In this document: positions 8,823 to 17,191 of the stretch, piece by piece
Position numbering within the stretch: the first letter of the stretch is position 1
Layout of the letters: the number at the start of each line of letters is the position of its first letter
Assembly (NCBI RefSeq): GCF_020404845.1
Contig: NZ_JAIOJZ010000017.1
Location: forward strand, 62,001-126,000
Direction: 5' to 3'
Source of the DNA: Streptomyces hyderabadensis
GTDB lineage: Bacteria; Actinomycetota; Actinomycetes; Streptomycetales; Streptomycetaceae
Length of the DNA stretch: 64,000 nucleotides
Position numbers and translations under genes: made by a program
Notes under the pieces: generated by a model
What the model was told of the DNA's origin: nothing
Seen by the model: the letters and a program-made list of their open reading frames with translations, nothing else
Database searches by the model: none

Positions 8823-9470
8823 GTGACGGAGAAGCGCGAATACCGCATAGAGGAACTGGCCCGGCTGGCCGGCATCACGGTGCGCACCCTGCGCTTCTAC
8901 CGCGAACGCAAACTGATCCCGCCGCCCCGCCGCGAGGGCCGCATCGCCTGGTACGACGACCACCACCTGGCCCGCCTGCGCACGATCGCGGCCCTCCTGG
9001 AACGCGGCCACACCCTGAACGGCATCGCGGAACTGGCCGACGCCTTCGACCACGGCCGCGACGTCGGCGACCTGCTCGGCCTCGGCGAACCCACCGAGGA
9101 GACCCCGGTCCGCCTCACCCCCGAGGAACTCGCCGCCCGCTTCGAGGGCGAGGTCACCCCGGAGAACCTGGCCGCCGCGATGGAGCTGGGCTACCTCGGC
9201 ACCGACGGCGACGAACTCGTCCACATCAGCCACCGGCTGCTGGAGGTCTCCTCCGCCCTGGTCCGCGCGGGCATCCCGCTCGGCGAGGTCCTCCGGGCCG
9301 GCGCCCGCGTCCGCGAGCACGCCGACGCACTCGCCGAACTCTTCGCCGACCTGATACTGCGCCACGCCCCCGAACCGGAACTCCACCGTCTGCGCCCGCT
9401 GGCCCGCAGCGTGGTGGAGGCGGAGCTGTCCCTGGCGCTGGACCGGCGGATGCGCAAGGGCTCGCAGTAG
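8823..9470 (+). CDS. MerR-family transcriptional regulator
   Basis: About 215 residues. N-terminal winged helix of MerR type (YRIEELARLAGITVRTLRFY, then REGRIAWYDDHHLARLRTIA), a dimerisation helix and a C-terminal helical effector domain of the sort found in actinobacterial MerR regulators lacking metal-binding cysteines. GTG at 8823 is preferred over GTG at 8817 because AAGG sits eight bases upstream. Divergent from the monooxygenase operon, which it probably controls, with a dyad at 8721-8736. The inducer is unknown; the absence of conserved Cys argues against metal or redox sensing. Confidence 0.85.
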   Translation: MTEKREYRIEELARLAGITVRTLRFYRERKLIPPPRREGRIAWYDDHHLARLRTIAALLERGHTLNGIAELADAFDHGRDVGDLLGLGEPTEETPVRLTPEELAARFEGEVTPENLAAAMELGYLGTDGDELVHISHRLLEVSSALVRAGIPLGEVLRAGARVREHADALAELFADLILRHAPEPELHRLRPLARSVVEAELSLALDRRMRKGSQ

Positions 9471-9486
9471 CTGCCCGCCCCGGCCG

Positions 9487-10290
9487 TCAGGGGCCGTAGA
9501 CCACCGTGACCGGCGCGTGGTCGGACCAGCGCTCGGCGTGCGTGGCGGCCCGCTCGACGTACCCCTTGAGCGCCCTGGCGGCCAGCCCGGGGGTGGCCAG
9601 GTGGTAGTCGATGCGCCAGCCCGAGTCGTTGTCGAAGGCCCGCCCCCGGTACGACCACCACGAGTACGGCCCCTCGACGTCCGGGTGCAGGGCGCGCACG
9701 ACGTCCACGTACCCGCCCTCGGACGGGTCGAGGACGCGGCCCAGCCACTCCCGCTCCTCCGGCAGGAACCCGGAGTTCTTCTTGTTGGCGCGCCAGTTCT
9801 TCAGGTCGGCCTCGCGGTGGGCGATGTTCCAGTCGCCGCAGACGACGACCTCGCGCCCCTCGGCGGCGGCCCGCTCGCGCAGCTCCTTGAGGTAGGCCAG
9901 GAACTCGCCCATGAAACGGACCTTCTCGTCCTGGCGCTCGGTGCCGACCTCGCCGGAGGGCAGATAGAGGGAGGCGACCGTCACACCGGGCAGGTCGGCC
10001 TCGACATAGCGGCCACTGGTGTCGAACTCGGTCGAGCCGAAGCCGATCCGGACCGCGTCGGGCTCACGGCGCGTGTAGAGGGAGACCCCTGCGCGGCCCT
10101 TGGCGGCGGCGGGGGCGTGCGTCACGTGCCAGCCCTCGGGCGCGCGGACGTGCTCCGGCAGCTGCTCGGGTTCGGCCCGCACCTCCTGGAGGCACAGCAC
10201 GTCGGCGGAGGTGTCGGCGAGCCACTCCACGAAGCCCTTCTTCGCGGCGGCGCGCAGACCGTTCACGTTCACGGAGGTCACGGTGAGCAC
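9487..10290 (-). CDS. xth: Exodeoxyribonuclease III (AP endonuclease family)
   Basis: 267 residues, the normal size of the exonuclease III/EEP family. Conserved motifs: NVNGLRA with the metal-binding Asn, LQEVRA with the metal Glu, GDWNIAH with the Asp/Asn catalytic pair, and C-terminal SDHAPV with the catalytic Asp-His. The protein cleaves DNA 5' to abasic sites and degrades 3' ends in base-excision repair. GTG at 10290 is chosen because conserved homology starts LTVTSVNVNG; residues further upstream are not family-like. It is flanked by MerR (convergent) and a divergent GNAT gene. Confidence 0.92.
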   Translation of the reverse strand: MLTVTSVNVNGLRAAAKKGFVEWLADTSADVLCLQEVRAEPEQLPEHVRAPEGWHVTHAPAAAKGRAGVSLYTRREPDAVRIGFGSTEFDTSGRYVEADLPGVTVASLYLPSGEVGTERQDEKVRFMGEFLAYLKELRERAAAEGREVVVCGDWNIAHREADLKNWRANKKNSGFLPEEREWLGRVLDPSEGGYVDVVRALHPDVEGPYSWWSYRGRAFDNDSGWRIDYHLATPGLAARALKGYVERAATHAERWSDHAPVTVVYGP

Positions 10291-10358
10291 CAGGGCACGA
10301 TACCGGCACACTGGACGATGTCCCGCTCCGGTCTCCGCATCGATATACGGTAGGAAGA

Positions 10359-10844
10359 ATGAACATACGCCGGGTCCCCTTCGACCACCCCGACGCCGTG
10401 AAGCTCAACGACGAGGTCCAGGCCGAGTACGACGTCCGCTACGGCGACGGCGGCGACGCCACGCACCTGGACCCGTCGGACTTCGCGCCGCCGAACGGCC
10501 AGTACCTGATCGCGTACGACGAGAACGACGTCCCGGTCGCCTCCGGCGGCTGGCGCAGCCAGGACGCCAACGACGAGGGCAATGAGGACGGGGACGCCGA
10601 ACTCAAGCGGATGTTCGTGATCGAGCAGATGCGCGGGCGCGGGCTGGCCCGCCGCATCCTGGCCGCCCTGGAGGAGGACGCCCGGGCGGCGGGCCGGACC
10701 CGGATGGTGCTGGAGACGGGCACCAAGCAGCCGGAGGCCGTGGCCCTGTACACGTCCAGCGGGTACGAGCCGTGCGGGAAGTTCGGCTACTACCGCTTCC
10801 ACGAGGAGAGCCTCTGCTACGCGAAGGCTCTCCGGACCCCGTAA
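10359..10844 (+). CDS. GNAT-family N-acetyltransferase
   Basis: 161 residues. GNAT fold: central strand LKRMFVIEQM followed by the acetyl-CoA pyrophosphate loop RGRGLARRIL (RxxGxA), then RMVLETGTKQPEAVALYTSSGY (motif B). GGAA is located just before the ATG at 10359. It transfers acetyl from acetyl-CoA to an amine; the acceptor is not predictable. It shares a divergent intergenic region with exonuclease III and converges on the surface-protein gene. Confidence 0.88.
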   Translation: MNIRRVPFDHPDAVKLNDEVQAEYDVRYGDGGDATHLDPSDFAPPNGQYLIAYDENDVPVASGGWRSQDANDEGNEDGDAELKRMFVIEQMRGRGLARRILAALEEDARAAGRTRMVLETGTKQPEAVALYTSSGYEPCGKFGYYRFHEESLCYAKALRTP

Positions 10845-10860
10845 GTCCCCGCGGCCGCCG

Positions 10861-12597
10861 TCAGGCCGTGCCGCCCGCCCGGCGACGGCGTGCGACGACG
10901 ATCAGCACGCCGCCCGCGGCGAGGGCCAGCGCCGCGCCCGCCGAGGCGAACAGCGCGGTGGAGCCGGTGGAGGCCAGCAGCCCGTCCCCGCCGCCCTGGG
11001 CGGACTGGCCGCCGGTCGTGCCCCCGGTGCCCCCGGCGGTGCCGGTCGCTCCGGTGCCGGCGCCGCCCGTGTCCGAGCCGCCGGCCGTCCCGGTGCCGCC
11101 CGTGGAGTCCGAGCCGCCGGTGGTGCCCGTACCGCCCGTGGAGTCCGAGCCGCCGGTGCCGCCGCCGCTGTCGCCCGGCGTCTCCTCGTCACCCGTGCCG
11201 TTCAGCACGATCCAGCCCGTGTCGTTGGACGGGTCGCCCTCCCACGGGTTGTCGTACTCGGGCAGCGCGATCTTGCCCTTGGCGCCCGCGACGACCTTGT
11301 CGATGCGCAGCTTGAAGGGGAAGGTGCGCGCGTCGTCCTCCAGGAACGGGGTGTCGGCGAAGCACAGGTACTCGGACGGTGACTCGTCGTTCATGGGGCT
11401 GCAGGGGCTGTCGACGACGCTGGCGCCCTCGGGGATCTGCACGCTGAAGCCGATCGGCTCGCCGCCCGAGCGCAGCCCGCCGAGCCAGGCGGGCCCGTGG
11501 TTGCTCAGGCCGACGTCGACGGTGACGGTCTCGCCCTGCTCGCCGGCGACGCGGGCGCCGGTGAGGTCGAGGTCGTAGGTGTTCTGCTGGGGCAGGTCGA
11601 TCTCGGCGTACTTGGTGTAGTCGCCGCTCTGGCCGCCCTTGACCGGCTTCAGGGTGAGCGTCCTGCCGGAGCCCTGCCGGTGGTCGGCGCCCGTCCGCAG
11701 CGCGCCGGCCTCCTTGGCACCGACCGCGTCGAAGCTGTAGCCGAAGATGTCGCCGAGCGCGAAGTCCGCGGTCTTCACCCGGACCGGTTCACTCAGTTCG
11801 TAGGCCGTGCCGGGCAGGAACTCGCCCTCGAAGGTGCACAGGGCGACGTGGCGGTAGCGGATCAGGTCGTCCTCGCTCTCCTCGGCGTACGAGCAGTTGT
11901 CGTACGAGTCGGGGAAGGACAGGCCGCGGCTGCCGGTGAAGCGGAGCACGACACCGTCGGCCGGCATGCTGCCGACGTTGCGGAAGCCGAGCGGGGCCTC
12001 GTAGGTGTCGCCGGGGCGGAAGCCCGCGGGTTCGGCGGGGAGCTTCTTCTTCAGCAGCTCCGGGCCGCCGACGAGCACGTCGACGGTGTGCTCGTTGAAC
12101 TCCAGGCCCTCGCCCTCGCCGGTGACTTCGATCTTGCCGTGGTCACCGGCCTCGGCGGTGTCCAGCAGGTCGAGCCGGATGTCCCAGGACGGGTTGTAGA
12201 CGTCGCCGGGGTAGAGGCTGCTCTCCTCGCAGACCGCGACCAGGCCGTCCACGGCGCAGGAATCCGGCAGGCCGACCTTGGCGAAGCCCTTGAGCGCGGT
12301 GGCGTCGATGGTGATCCGGTAGCCGCTGTTGGGGATCGGCTCCGGGTCCGTGTCGCTGTCCGGGTCGTACTCCCCCGGGCCGGTGAGCCCGAGTTCGATC
12401 TGCGGCTGCCCGGGTTCGCCCTCGGCTCCGTCGAGCGCCAGGTCCACCTTGTCCGGACCGGTGATCGTGACGGGCAGCGGTGCCTGACCGTCCGCCGCGT
12501 GCGCGACGCCGGTCAGTCCGGCCGCGGCGAGCCCGGCGGCTGCCGCCCCGGCCACGGCCGCACGCGCCCAGGGCGAGCGCAGGAAGCCAGTTCTCAT
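10861..12597 (-). CDS. Secreted LAXTG sortase-anchored surface protein
   Basis: 578 residues. A signal peptide (basic MRTGFLRSPWARAA, then an Ala/Gly-rich core ending AHAAD) is followed by beta-rich extracellular repeats with paired cysteines (PDSCAVDGLVAVC, SPCSPMNDESPSEYLC), a Gly/Thr/Ser linker (about residues 480-540), the sorting motif LASTG, a membrane helix and a tail RRRRAG. LAXTG is the recognition motif of Streptomyces class E sortases, which also anchor long chaplins. Its task on the hyphal or spore surface is unknown. No sortase gene is adjacent. ATG at 12597 starts directly at the signal peptide. Confidence 0.85.
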   Translation of the reverse strand: MRTGFLRSPWARAAVAGAAAAGLAAAGLTGVAHAADGQAPLPVTITGPDKVDLALDGAEGEPGQPQIELGLTGPGEYDPDSDTDPEPIPNSGYRITIDATALKGFAKVGLPDSCAVDGLVAVCEESSLYPGDVYNPSWDIRLDLLDTAEAGDHGKIEVTGEGEGLEFNEHTVDVLVGGPELLKKKLPAEPAGFRPGDTYEAPLGFRNVGSMPADGVVLRFTGSRGLSFPDSYDNCSYAEESEDDLIRYRHVALCTFEGEFLPGTAYELSEPVRVKTADFALGDIFGYSFDAVGAKEAGALRTGADHRQGSGRTLTLKPVKGGQSGDYTKYAEIDLPQQNTYDLDLTGARVAGEQGETVTVDVGLSNHGPAWLGGLRSGGEPIGFSVQIPEGASVVDSPCSPMNDESPSEYLCFADTPFLEDDARTFPFKLRIDKVVAGAKGKIALPEYDNPWEGDPSNDTGWIVLNGTGDEETPGDSGGGTGGSDSTGGTGTTGGSDSTGGTGTAGGSDTGGAGTGATGTAGGTGGTTGGQSAQGGGDGLLASTGSTALFASAGAALALAAGGVLIVVARRRRAGGTA

Positions 12598-12722
12598 GGT
12601 GTGTTTTTCTTCCGTTCCCCAGACGACAAGAAGGGTGCCGGTGCACGGCACCGCACACGGGTGACCCACGGGAAACGGCCATGGTTGCGCTGTACATGAT
12701 CACGGATGCGTCTCGGCGCCGG

Positions 12723-13880
12723 TCAGGAGTGGCGGTGGTAGGCCTTGTTGGCGATGCGCCAGCCGTCGTCGACGCGGACCAGCAGGAAGACGTCGGTGAA
12801 CGTGTCCGCCCCGTGCGCGAGCGTCATGGTGGCGGTCGCGACGGTCCCGTGGACGTCGACGGCGTCGATACGGCGCGTCCGGGCCGGCTCGTCCGGGGCC
12901 GGCCGGCCCGGGAAGAGAGCGCAGTACTCGTCCAGGCGCCAGGAGACGAACGCGCCCTCCCGGATCCCCTCGATGTGGGCGCTGGGCAGGAACGCGCCGC
13001 GGAAGTGGGCGGGGTCGCCGGTGGCGTGTCCGCGCAGGTAGGCGCGCAGCGGTGCGAGTACGGCGGCCGGTACGGCGGGGACCGTGGCGGCGACGGCGAA
13101 GTCGGCCTCGGGGGCGGCGGGGGTGTCGGCAAGGCCCGCCGCGCTGCGCAAGGGGGTGTCCGACGCGGCGGCCAGCAGGGCCATGTCCTTGGCCAGCGCG
13201 CCGATCGTGAACTCGGCCGGGGCGGCGGCCGGCCCGTCGAGCAGGAAGGGCCGCTTGCGGGCCACGAGGGCGCCTAGCCCGCCGAGTTCGAGGACGTCCA
13301 GGGTCTGGGTGCGGGGCAGGCCGAGGGCGTCGGCCTGCCGCAGTGCGTCGCGCAGCGCGAGGACGGCTCCGGCGAGGCCGTTGTTGGCGATCAGCTTGAG
13401 CGCGGCGGCGGTGGCGGCGTCGTCCATGTGCCGGACGGTGCCCAGCGTTTCCAGCACCGGCCGGATCCGGTCGAGTGCGCTCCGCTCGGCGGCGGCCAGG
13501 ATCTGCAGGGCTCCGGCGGCGGCGGACGGCACCGAGCCGAGCACCGGCGCGTGGACGTAGGACGGGCCGAACTGCCGGGCCAGCGCGGATGCTTCGGCGG
13601 GGGCGACGGTGCTGGTGTTGAGCACGATCGCGTCCGCCGGCAGCGCGTCACGGACCTCGTCGAGCACCTGTCGGCAGGCCGGGCCGTCGAAGAGGGCCAG
13701 CACGACGAGGTCCGCCCGCGCGACGGCCTCGCGCGGGTCCTCGGTCACCTTGACGCTGCCTGCCGCGCGCCCCGAGCGTGTCCAGCCGACGACGTCCCGG
13801 TCGTGGGCGGCCAGTCGTGTCGCGATCGCTCCGCCCATGCGCCCCAGGCCGAGGACGGCGATCGTGTGCGGTGTGGTCAT
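12723..13880 (-). CDS. NAD(P)-binding 6PGDH-type oxidoreductase fused to NTF2/lumazine-binding-like domain
   Basis: 385 residues. Residues 1-280 are a beta-hydroxyacid-dehydrogenase/imine-reductase-like enzyme: Rossmann GLGRMGGAIA near the start, LNTSTVAP, and the helical domain with KLIANNGLAGAV (Lys in the catalytic-helix position). Residues about 285-385 (LRAYLRGHATGDPAHFRGAF ... DDGWRIANKAYHRH) match the putative lumazine-binding/SnoaL-like fold, which usually stands alone. ATG at 13880 precedes the Rossmann strand directly. Divergent from a LysR regulator, which is probably its controller. Reaction unknown. Confidence 0.85.
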   Translation of the reverse strand: MTTPHTIAVLGLGRMGGAIATRLAAHDRDVVGWTRSGRAAGSVKVTEDPREAVARADLVVLALFDGPACRQVLDEVRDALPADAIVLNTSTVAPAEASALARQFGPSYVHAPVLGSVPSAAAGALQILAAAERSALDRIRPVLETLGTVRHMDDAATAAALKLIANNGLAGAVLALRDALRQADALGLPRTQTLDVLELGGLGALVARKRPFLLDGPAAAPAEFTIGALAKDMALLAAASDTPLRSAAGLADTPAAPEADFAVAATVPAVPAAVLAPLRAYLRGHATGDPAHFRGAFLPSAHIEGIREGAFVSWRLDEYCALFPGRPAPDEPARTRRIDAVDVHGTVATATMTLAHGADTFTDVFLLVRVDDGWRIANKAYHRHS

Positions 13881-13975
13881 ACGCGCCACGGTGGTGCATC
13901 CCCTGGCATGCGACAAGCGCAGATTTCGCATGCCCACCCTGCGCCGCCCGCATACCGAATGCCCATACTGCCGTC

Positions 13976-14959
13976 ATGGATCTGACTGTGTGGCGGACTT
14001 TCGTGACCGTGTGCCGGGTGGGATCGCTGTCGGCGGCGGCAGCCGAGCTGAATCACACCCAGTCGGCCGTCTCCCGGCAGATCGCCGGGCTGGAGCGGCA
14101 GTTCGGGGTGCCCCTGGTGGAGCGCCATGCCCGCGGGGTGCGCCCGACGCCGGCCGGTGAGGTGTTCCGGCGCCATGCCCTGGCCACGCTCGGCGAGGCC
14201 GACCGCGCCGTGCGCGCCGTGCGAGACGTCCGCGACGGAGTGGGCGAGCGGCCGCTGGCCGTCGGGGCGACGCCGTCGCTCGCGGCGGGAATCGTTCCGG
14301 AGGCCGTCCGGGGCCTGTTGAAGCAGACCGGTTCCCTCCGGTGGAGCCTGCTCCCCGGTCTGAGCGCCCATCTGCACAGCCGTGTGGTCGCCGGCGACCT
14401 CGACATCGCCGTCGTCACCGACGCTCCGCCGGGGCTGGCCGTGGACCCGCGGCTGGAGCGCCGGTTCCTCGGGCTGGACGAGATGGTCGTCGTACTGCCC
14501 TCAGGTCATCCGCTGGCCGGGCGCGGGCCGGTGCGCATCCAGGAGTTGGCCGACGAGACCTGGGTCGAGGACAACGAGGGCTCGGCGGCGCTCCTGGGCC
14601 GGCATGCCGCCCGTGCCGGAGTCGGCGTCCGCATCGACCTCACCGCGGCCGATCTGCCCGGCAAGCTGGCCCTGGTCGCCACCGGTCACGCCATCGCGCT
14701 GATCCCCGGAGCGCTGACCCGCGCACTGCGGGCCGACGTCACCACGGTCGGCCTGGTGGACCCCCCGGCCCGCGGCATCTACACGATCACCCCGCGCCGC
14801 GACCCCCACCCCTGCTCGGCACCCCTGCTCGAACTGCTCGCCACGGCCTTCGCCGCGATCCGTCCGGCGCAGACTCCGCACCAATCCACCACGACGTCAA
14901 AGCCCCGGTCGGGAGATCCCGACCGGGGCTTTGAGCTGCGTGGACCTGAGGGGATTTGA
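13976..14959 (+). CDS. LysR-family transcriptional regulator
   Basis: 327 residues. N-terminal winged HTH (RTFVTVCRVGSLSAAAAELN, HTQSAVSRQIAGLE) and a periplasmic-binding-like effector domain (PLAVGATPSLAAGIVPEAVR ... GDLDIAVVTDAPP). Divergent, 95 bp from the dehydrogenase fusion gene, so a role as its regulator is likely. The coding frame runs through a perfect terminator hairpin (14897-14934) and into the antisense of tRNA-Ala before the stop at 14957, so about the last 20 residues (TTTSKPRSGDPDRGFELRGP) are dictated by RNA structure and probably carry no function. Confidence 0.9.
   Translation: MDLTVWRTFVTVCRVGSLSAAAAELNHTQSAVSRQIAGLERQFGVPLVERHARGVRPTPAGEVFRRHALATLGEADRAVRAVRDVRDGVGERPLAVGATPSLAAGIVPEAVRGLLKQTGSLRWSLLPGLSAHLHSRVVAGDLDIAVVTDAPPGLAVDPRLERRFLGLDEMVVVLPSGHPLAGRGPVRIQELADETWVEDNEGSAALLGRHAARAGVGVRIDLTAADLPGKLALVATGHAIALIPGALTRALRADVTTVGLVDPPARGIYTITPRRDPHPCSAPLLELLATAFAAIRPAQTPHQSTTTSKPRSGDPDRGFELRGPEGI
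14897..14934 (-). terminator. Strong terminator behind tRNA-Ala
   Basis: TCAAAGCCCCGGTCGGGA / TCCCGACCGGGGCTTTGA form a perfect 18-bp stem with a 2-nt gap. It begins seven bases after the tRNA 3' end on the minus strand and overlaps the LysR reading frame; it may serve both convergent transcripts. Confidence 0.85.
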
Positions 14960-15014
14960 ACCCCTGGCCCCCTCGATGCGAACGAGGTGCGCTACCGGAC
15001 TGCGCCACAGGCCC
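14941..15014 (-). tRNA. tRNA-Ala (anticodon CGC)
   Basis: 74 nt. Acceptor GGGCCTG/CAGGTCC (one G-U), D stem GCGC/GCGC, anticodon stem CCTCG/CGAGG around loop TTCGCAT (anticodon CGC, codon GCG), T arm AGGGG-TTCAAAT-CCCCT, discriminator A. CCA is not encoded. Followed by a strong hairpin terminator. Confidence 0.95.
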
Positions 15015-15069
15015 TTGCAACGAGTGAAACTCTAGCACCCCGTCCGGCCTGCTCAAAAATCCCTTCCGG

Positions 15070-16344
15070 CTACTCGTTGGCCGCGCGGGGACGGTCGCCG
15101 TCCTCGTACTGGTCGAAGAGCGGTGTGCGGCCCCGTTCCCGGGCCCGGCGGGCCGAGGCGGCGCGGCGGGCGTCGCTGCGCCCCGGGGTCTCCGGGCGCT
15201 CCTCGGCCGGCGCGGCCGCCGGGCGGTCCCGGTCCGCTCCCTGGTCCCGGGCGGCGGGCGCGGCGTCCTCCTGGTCGGGCGCGACGGTGCTGGAGCGGGC
15301 CGAGCTCCACGCGTCCGGCGCCGCGAGGTCCACGTCGGGTGTGGCGCGCGGGGCGACCGGCGCGGTCACGTAGGTGGGCAGGGGCACCGGGACGGGGTCC
15401 CAGCTGTCGCCCTGCGGGCGCCCCCGGCGCTCCCGCTGCTGGTCGACCCACTCGGCGTGGTCGGTCTGCTCGACCAGGGCCCGCCGGTCCGCGGCGAGCG
15501 CCGACATTCCGGCGCCGGGCTCCGCCTCGGGTCCGTCGTCCGGCTCCTCGGCGTCGAGGTCGCCGAGGGCGCCGGGGGCGGAGACCGCGGGTCCGCGGCC
15601 GCGGGGGCGGGGGTCGCGGTCCCGCAGTCGCTGCGCGGCGGCCTCGGCCTGGCGGCGGTCCATCTGGAAGGCGAAGCGGCGGCGCTCCTGGGCGCGCAGG
15701 TGGGCGATGTAGGCGCTGAGCAGCACCGCGGGCACTCCGGGCGCCCACAGGAAGGCGAGCCCGCCGACCGCCGCGACGACCGAGCCGAGCGTGAAGGCCA
15801 GGAACAGCATCACCGTCGTACGCCGCCGGCGGGCGAGCACCTTGCTGCGCCGGGCCCGTGCCGCGGCCGCCCCCGGCGAGACCGGTGCGCGCCGGGCCTG
15901 CGGCACCCGCCCCCGTGCCGATGCCGGGGCGGTGCCGGACGCGGCCGGGTGGCCGGGCTCCGCGGACTGGCCACGTCTCGGGCCGTCGCCGGTTCCGCCC
16001 GCCCGGGGGCGCGCCGCTTCGGCCCGGTCCGCCGCCTGCCGCGGCGGGGCCGGCCGGGAGTGCCGCCGGGTCCTGGACACGGCGAAGGCCCGGACGTCCA
16101 CCGAGTCGGTGACGGCGTCCGGGGCGTCGGCGTCGGGCTCCGCCTCGTCGGCGGAGCGCGACCGCAGGTCCTTGGCGTACCGGCGCTCCATGCCCGCCCG
16201 TCCGGACAGGAGCCGGATGGCGGTGCTGAAGCGTTCCGTCGGACGGGCCTCGTTCAGCTCGTCCTGCCTACGGAGCCACATCGGCACCAAGTAGGCGGCC
16301 CAGGCCCCGACAATGACTGCGTAGATGAGGCCGCTGCTGCTCAC
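15070..16344 (-). CDS. sepX: SepX/GlpR-like membrane cell-division protein
   Basis: 424 residues. One membrane helix at the extreme N-terminus (LIYAVIVGAWAAYLVPMWLR), an acidic/disordered cytoplasmic section, two adjacent helices at about 178-222 (TVMLFLAFTLGSVVAAVGG, LWAPGVPAVLLSAYI), then a long charged disordered tail ending FDQYEDGDRPRAANE. Size, topology and the neighbourhood (rimJ, glp/moeA, galU, 5-FTHF cyclo-ligase) match GlpR of Corynebacterium and SepX of Streptomyces, which stabilise the FtsZ divisome; GlpR is the membrane receptor of Glp. The name is inferred from synteny and topology. Ser/Thr kinase substrates of this type often are disordered, but no site is shown. Confidence 0.7.
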   Translation of the reverse strand: MSSSGLIYAVIVGAWAAYLVPMWLRRQDELNEARPTERFSTAIRLLSGRAGMERRYAKDLRSRSADEAEPDADAPDAVTDSVDVRAFAVSRTRRHSRPAPPRQAADRAEAARPRAGGTGDGPRRGQSAEPGHPAASGTAPASARGRVPQARRAPVSPGAAAARARRSKVLARRRRTTVMLFLAFTLGSVVAAVGGLAFLWAPGVPAVLLSAYIAHLRAQERRRFAFQMDRRQAEAAAQRLRDRDPRPRGRGPAVSAPGALGDLDAEEPDDGPEAEPGAGMSALAADRRALVEQTDHAEWVDQQRERRGRPQGDSWDPVPVPLPTYVTAPVAPRATPDVDLAAPDAWSSARSSTVAPDQEDAAPAARDQGADRDRPAAAPAEERPETPGRSDARRAASARRARERGRTPLFDQYEDGDRPRAANE

Positions 16345-16513
16345 GCCTCACACGGTAGAGGGGTTTGCGTGAGGCCATCCGCCAATTGAGCCGGTGTGTC
16401 GCACGATCTGGCTGATATTTCGAACTTTTCTTGTGACCGATCCGATCAGCCGACTGCCAGGAGCGCGAAATTACCCGCTTCCGGATGGTCGCGACCCGAT
16501 CAATTTCGAACGT
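16345..16513. promoter_or_regulatory. AT-rich promoter region of sepX-like gene
   Basis: 169 bp that are clearly richer in A+T than the surroundings. The 9-mer ATTTCGAAC occurs twice as a direct repeat (16417-16425 and 16503-16511), each containing the palindrome TTCGAA. It separates the sepX-like gene from the rimJ operon, so sepX has its own promoter here. Confidence 0.45.
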
Positions 16514-17191
16514 TTATTCAATTCCCGGGGTTGTCGTGTTGCCCGTGGTGCCGCTGTTCCCCGCGTTCGGCGTGCCGCGGTGCTGCCGTGACCGGTGCCA
16601 TCGCCGCAGCAGGCCTTCGGGAACCTCTTCCGCGGTGAGCGCGAAGACGAGATGGTCCCGCCAGGCTCCGTCGATGTGCAGATATCGCGGCCGGAGGCCC
16701 TCCTCGCGGAATCCGAGTTTCTCCACGACCCGGCGGCTGGGCGCGTTCTCGGGGCGAATGCAGACCTCGACGCGGTGCAGCCCGACGGTGCGGAAACAGT
16801 GGTCCACGGTCATCGCCACGGCCGTCGGCATCACCCCGCGCCCGGCCACCGCCTCGTCCACCCAGTAGCCGATGTGCCCGGAGCACATCGAGCCCCAGGT
16901 GATGCCGGCCACCGTCAACTGGCCGACCAGCCGCCCCTGGTACTCGATGACGAACGGCAGCATCCGGCCCGCGTGGGCCTCGGACCTCAGGTGCCGCACC
17001 ATCTGCCGGTAGGTCGGCCGGTGCGCGATCGGGCCGCCGGGCCCGGGGGGCGGAATGGTGGCCTCCCACGGCCGCAGCCAGTCCCGGTTGCGCCGGTTGA
17101 CCTCGCGCCAGATCCGCTGGTCGCGCAGTCTTATCGGCCTCAGGACGATGTCGCCGTCCCTCAGCTCCGCGGGCCAGGACGGGCTGTTCAG
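16514..17191 (-). CDS. rimJ: RimJ/RimL-type GNAT N-acetyltransferase
   Basis: 225 residues if started at CTG 17191. Conserved RimJ features: LRDGDIVLRPIRLRD, WREVNRRNRDWL, GHIGYWVDEAVAGRGVMPTA (acetyl-CoA loop GRGxxxxA) and HRVEVCIRPENAPSRRVVEKLGF. The family acetylates N-termini of ribosomal or other proteins. No ATG, GTG or TTG occurs in frame upstream of 17002, although clear homology does; the CTG overlaps the mog stop as CTGA, exactly like the ATGA couplings around it, with GGGGG upstream. Starting at ATG 17002 would lose the first strand and helices. Part of the mog-moaC-glp operon. Confidence 0.85.
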   Translation of the reverse strand: MNSPSWPAELRDGDIVLRPIRLRDQRIWREVNRRNRDWLRPWEATIPPPGPGGPIAHRPTYRQMVRHLRSEAHAGRMLPFVIEYQGRLVGQLTVAGITWGSMCSGHIGYWVDEAVAGRGVMPTAVAMTVDHCFRTVGLHRVEVCIRPENAPSRRVVEKLGFREEGLRPRYLHIDGAWRDHLVFALTAEEVPEGLLRRWHRSRQHRGTPNAGNSGTTGNTTTPGIE

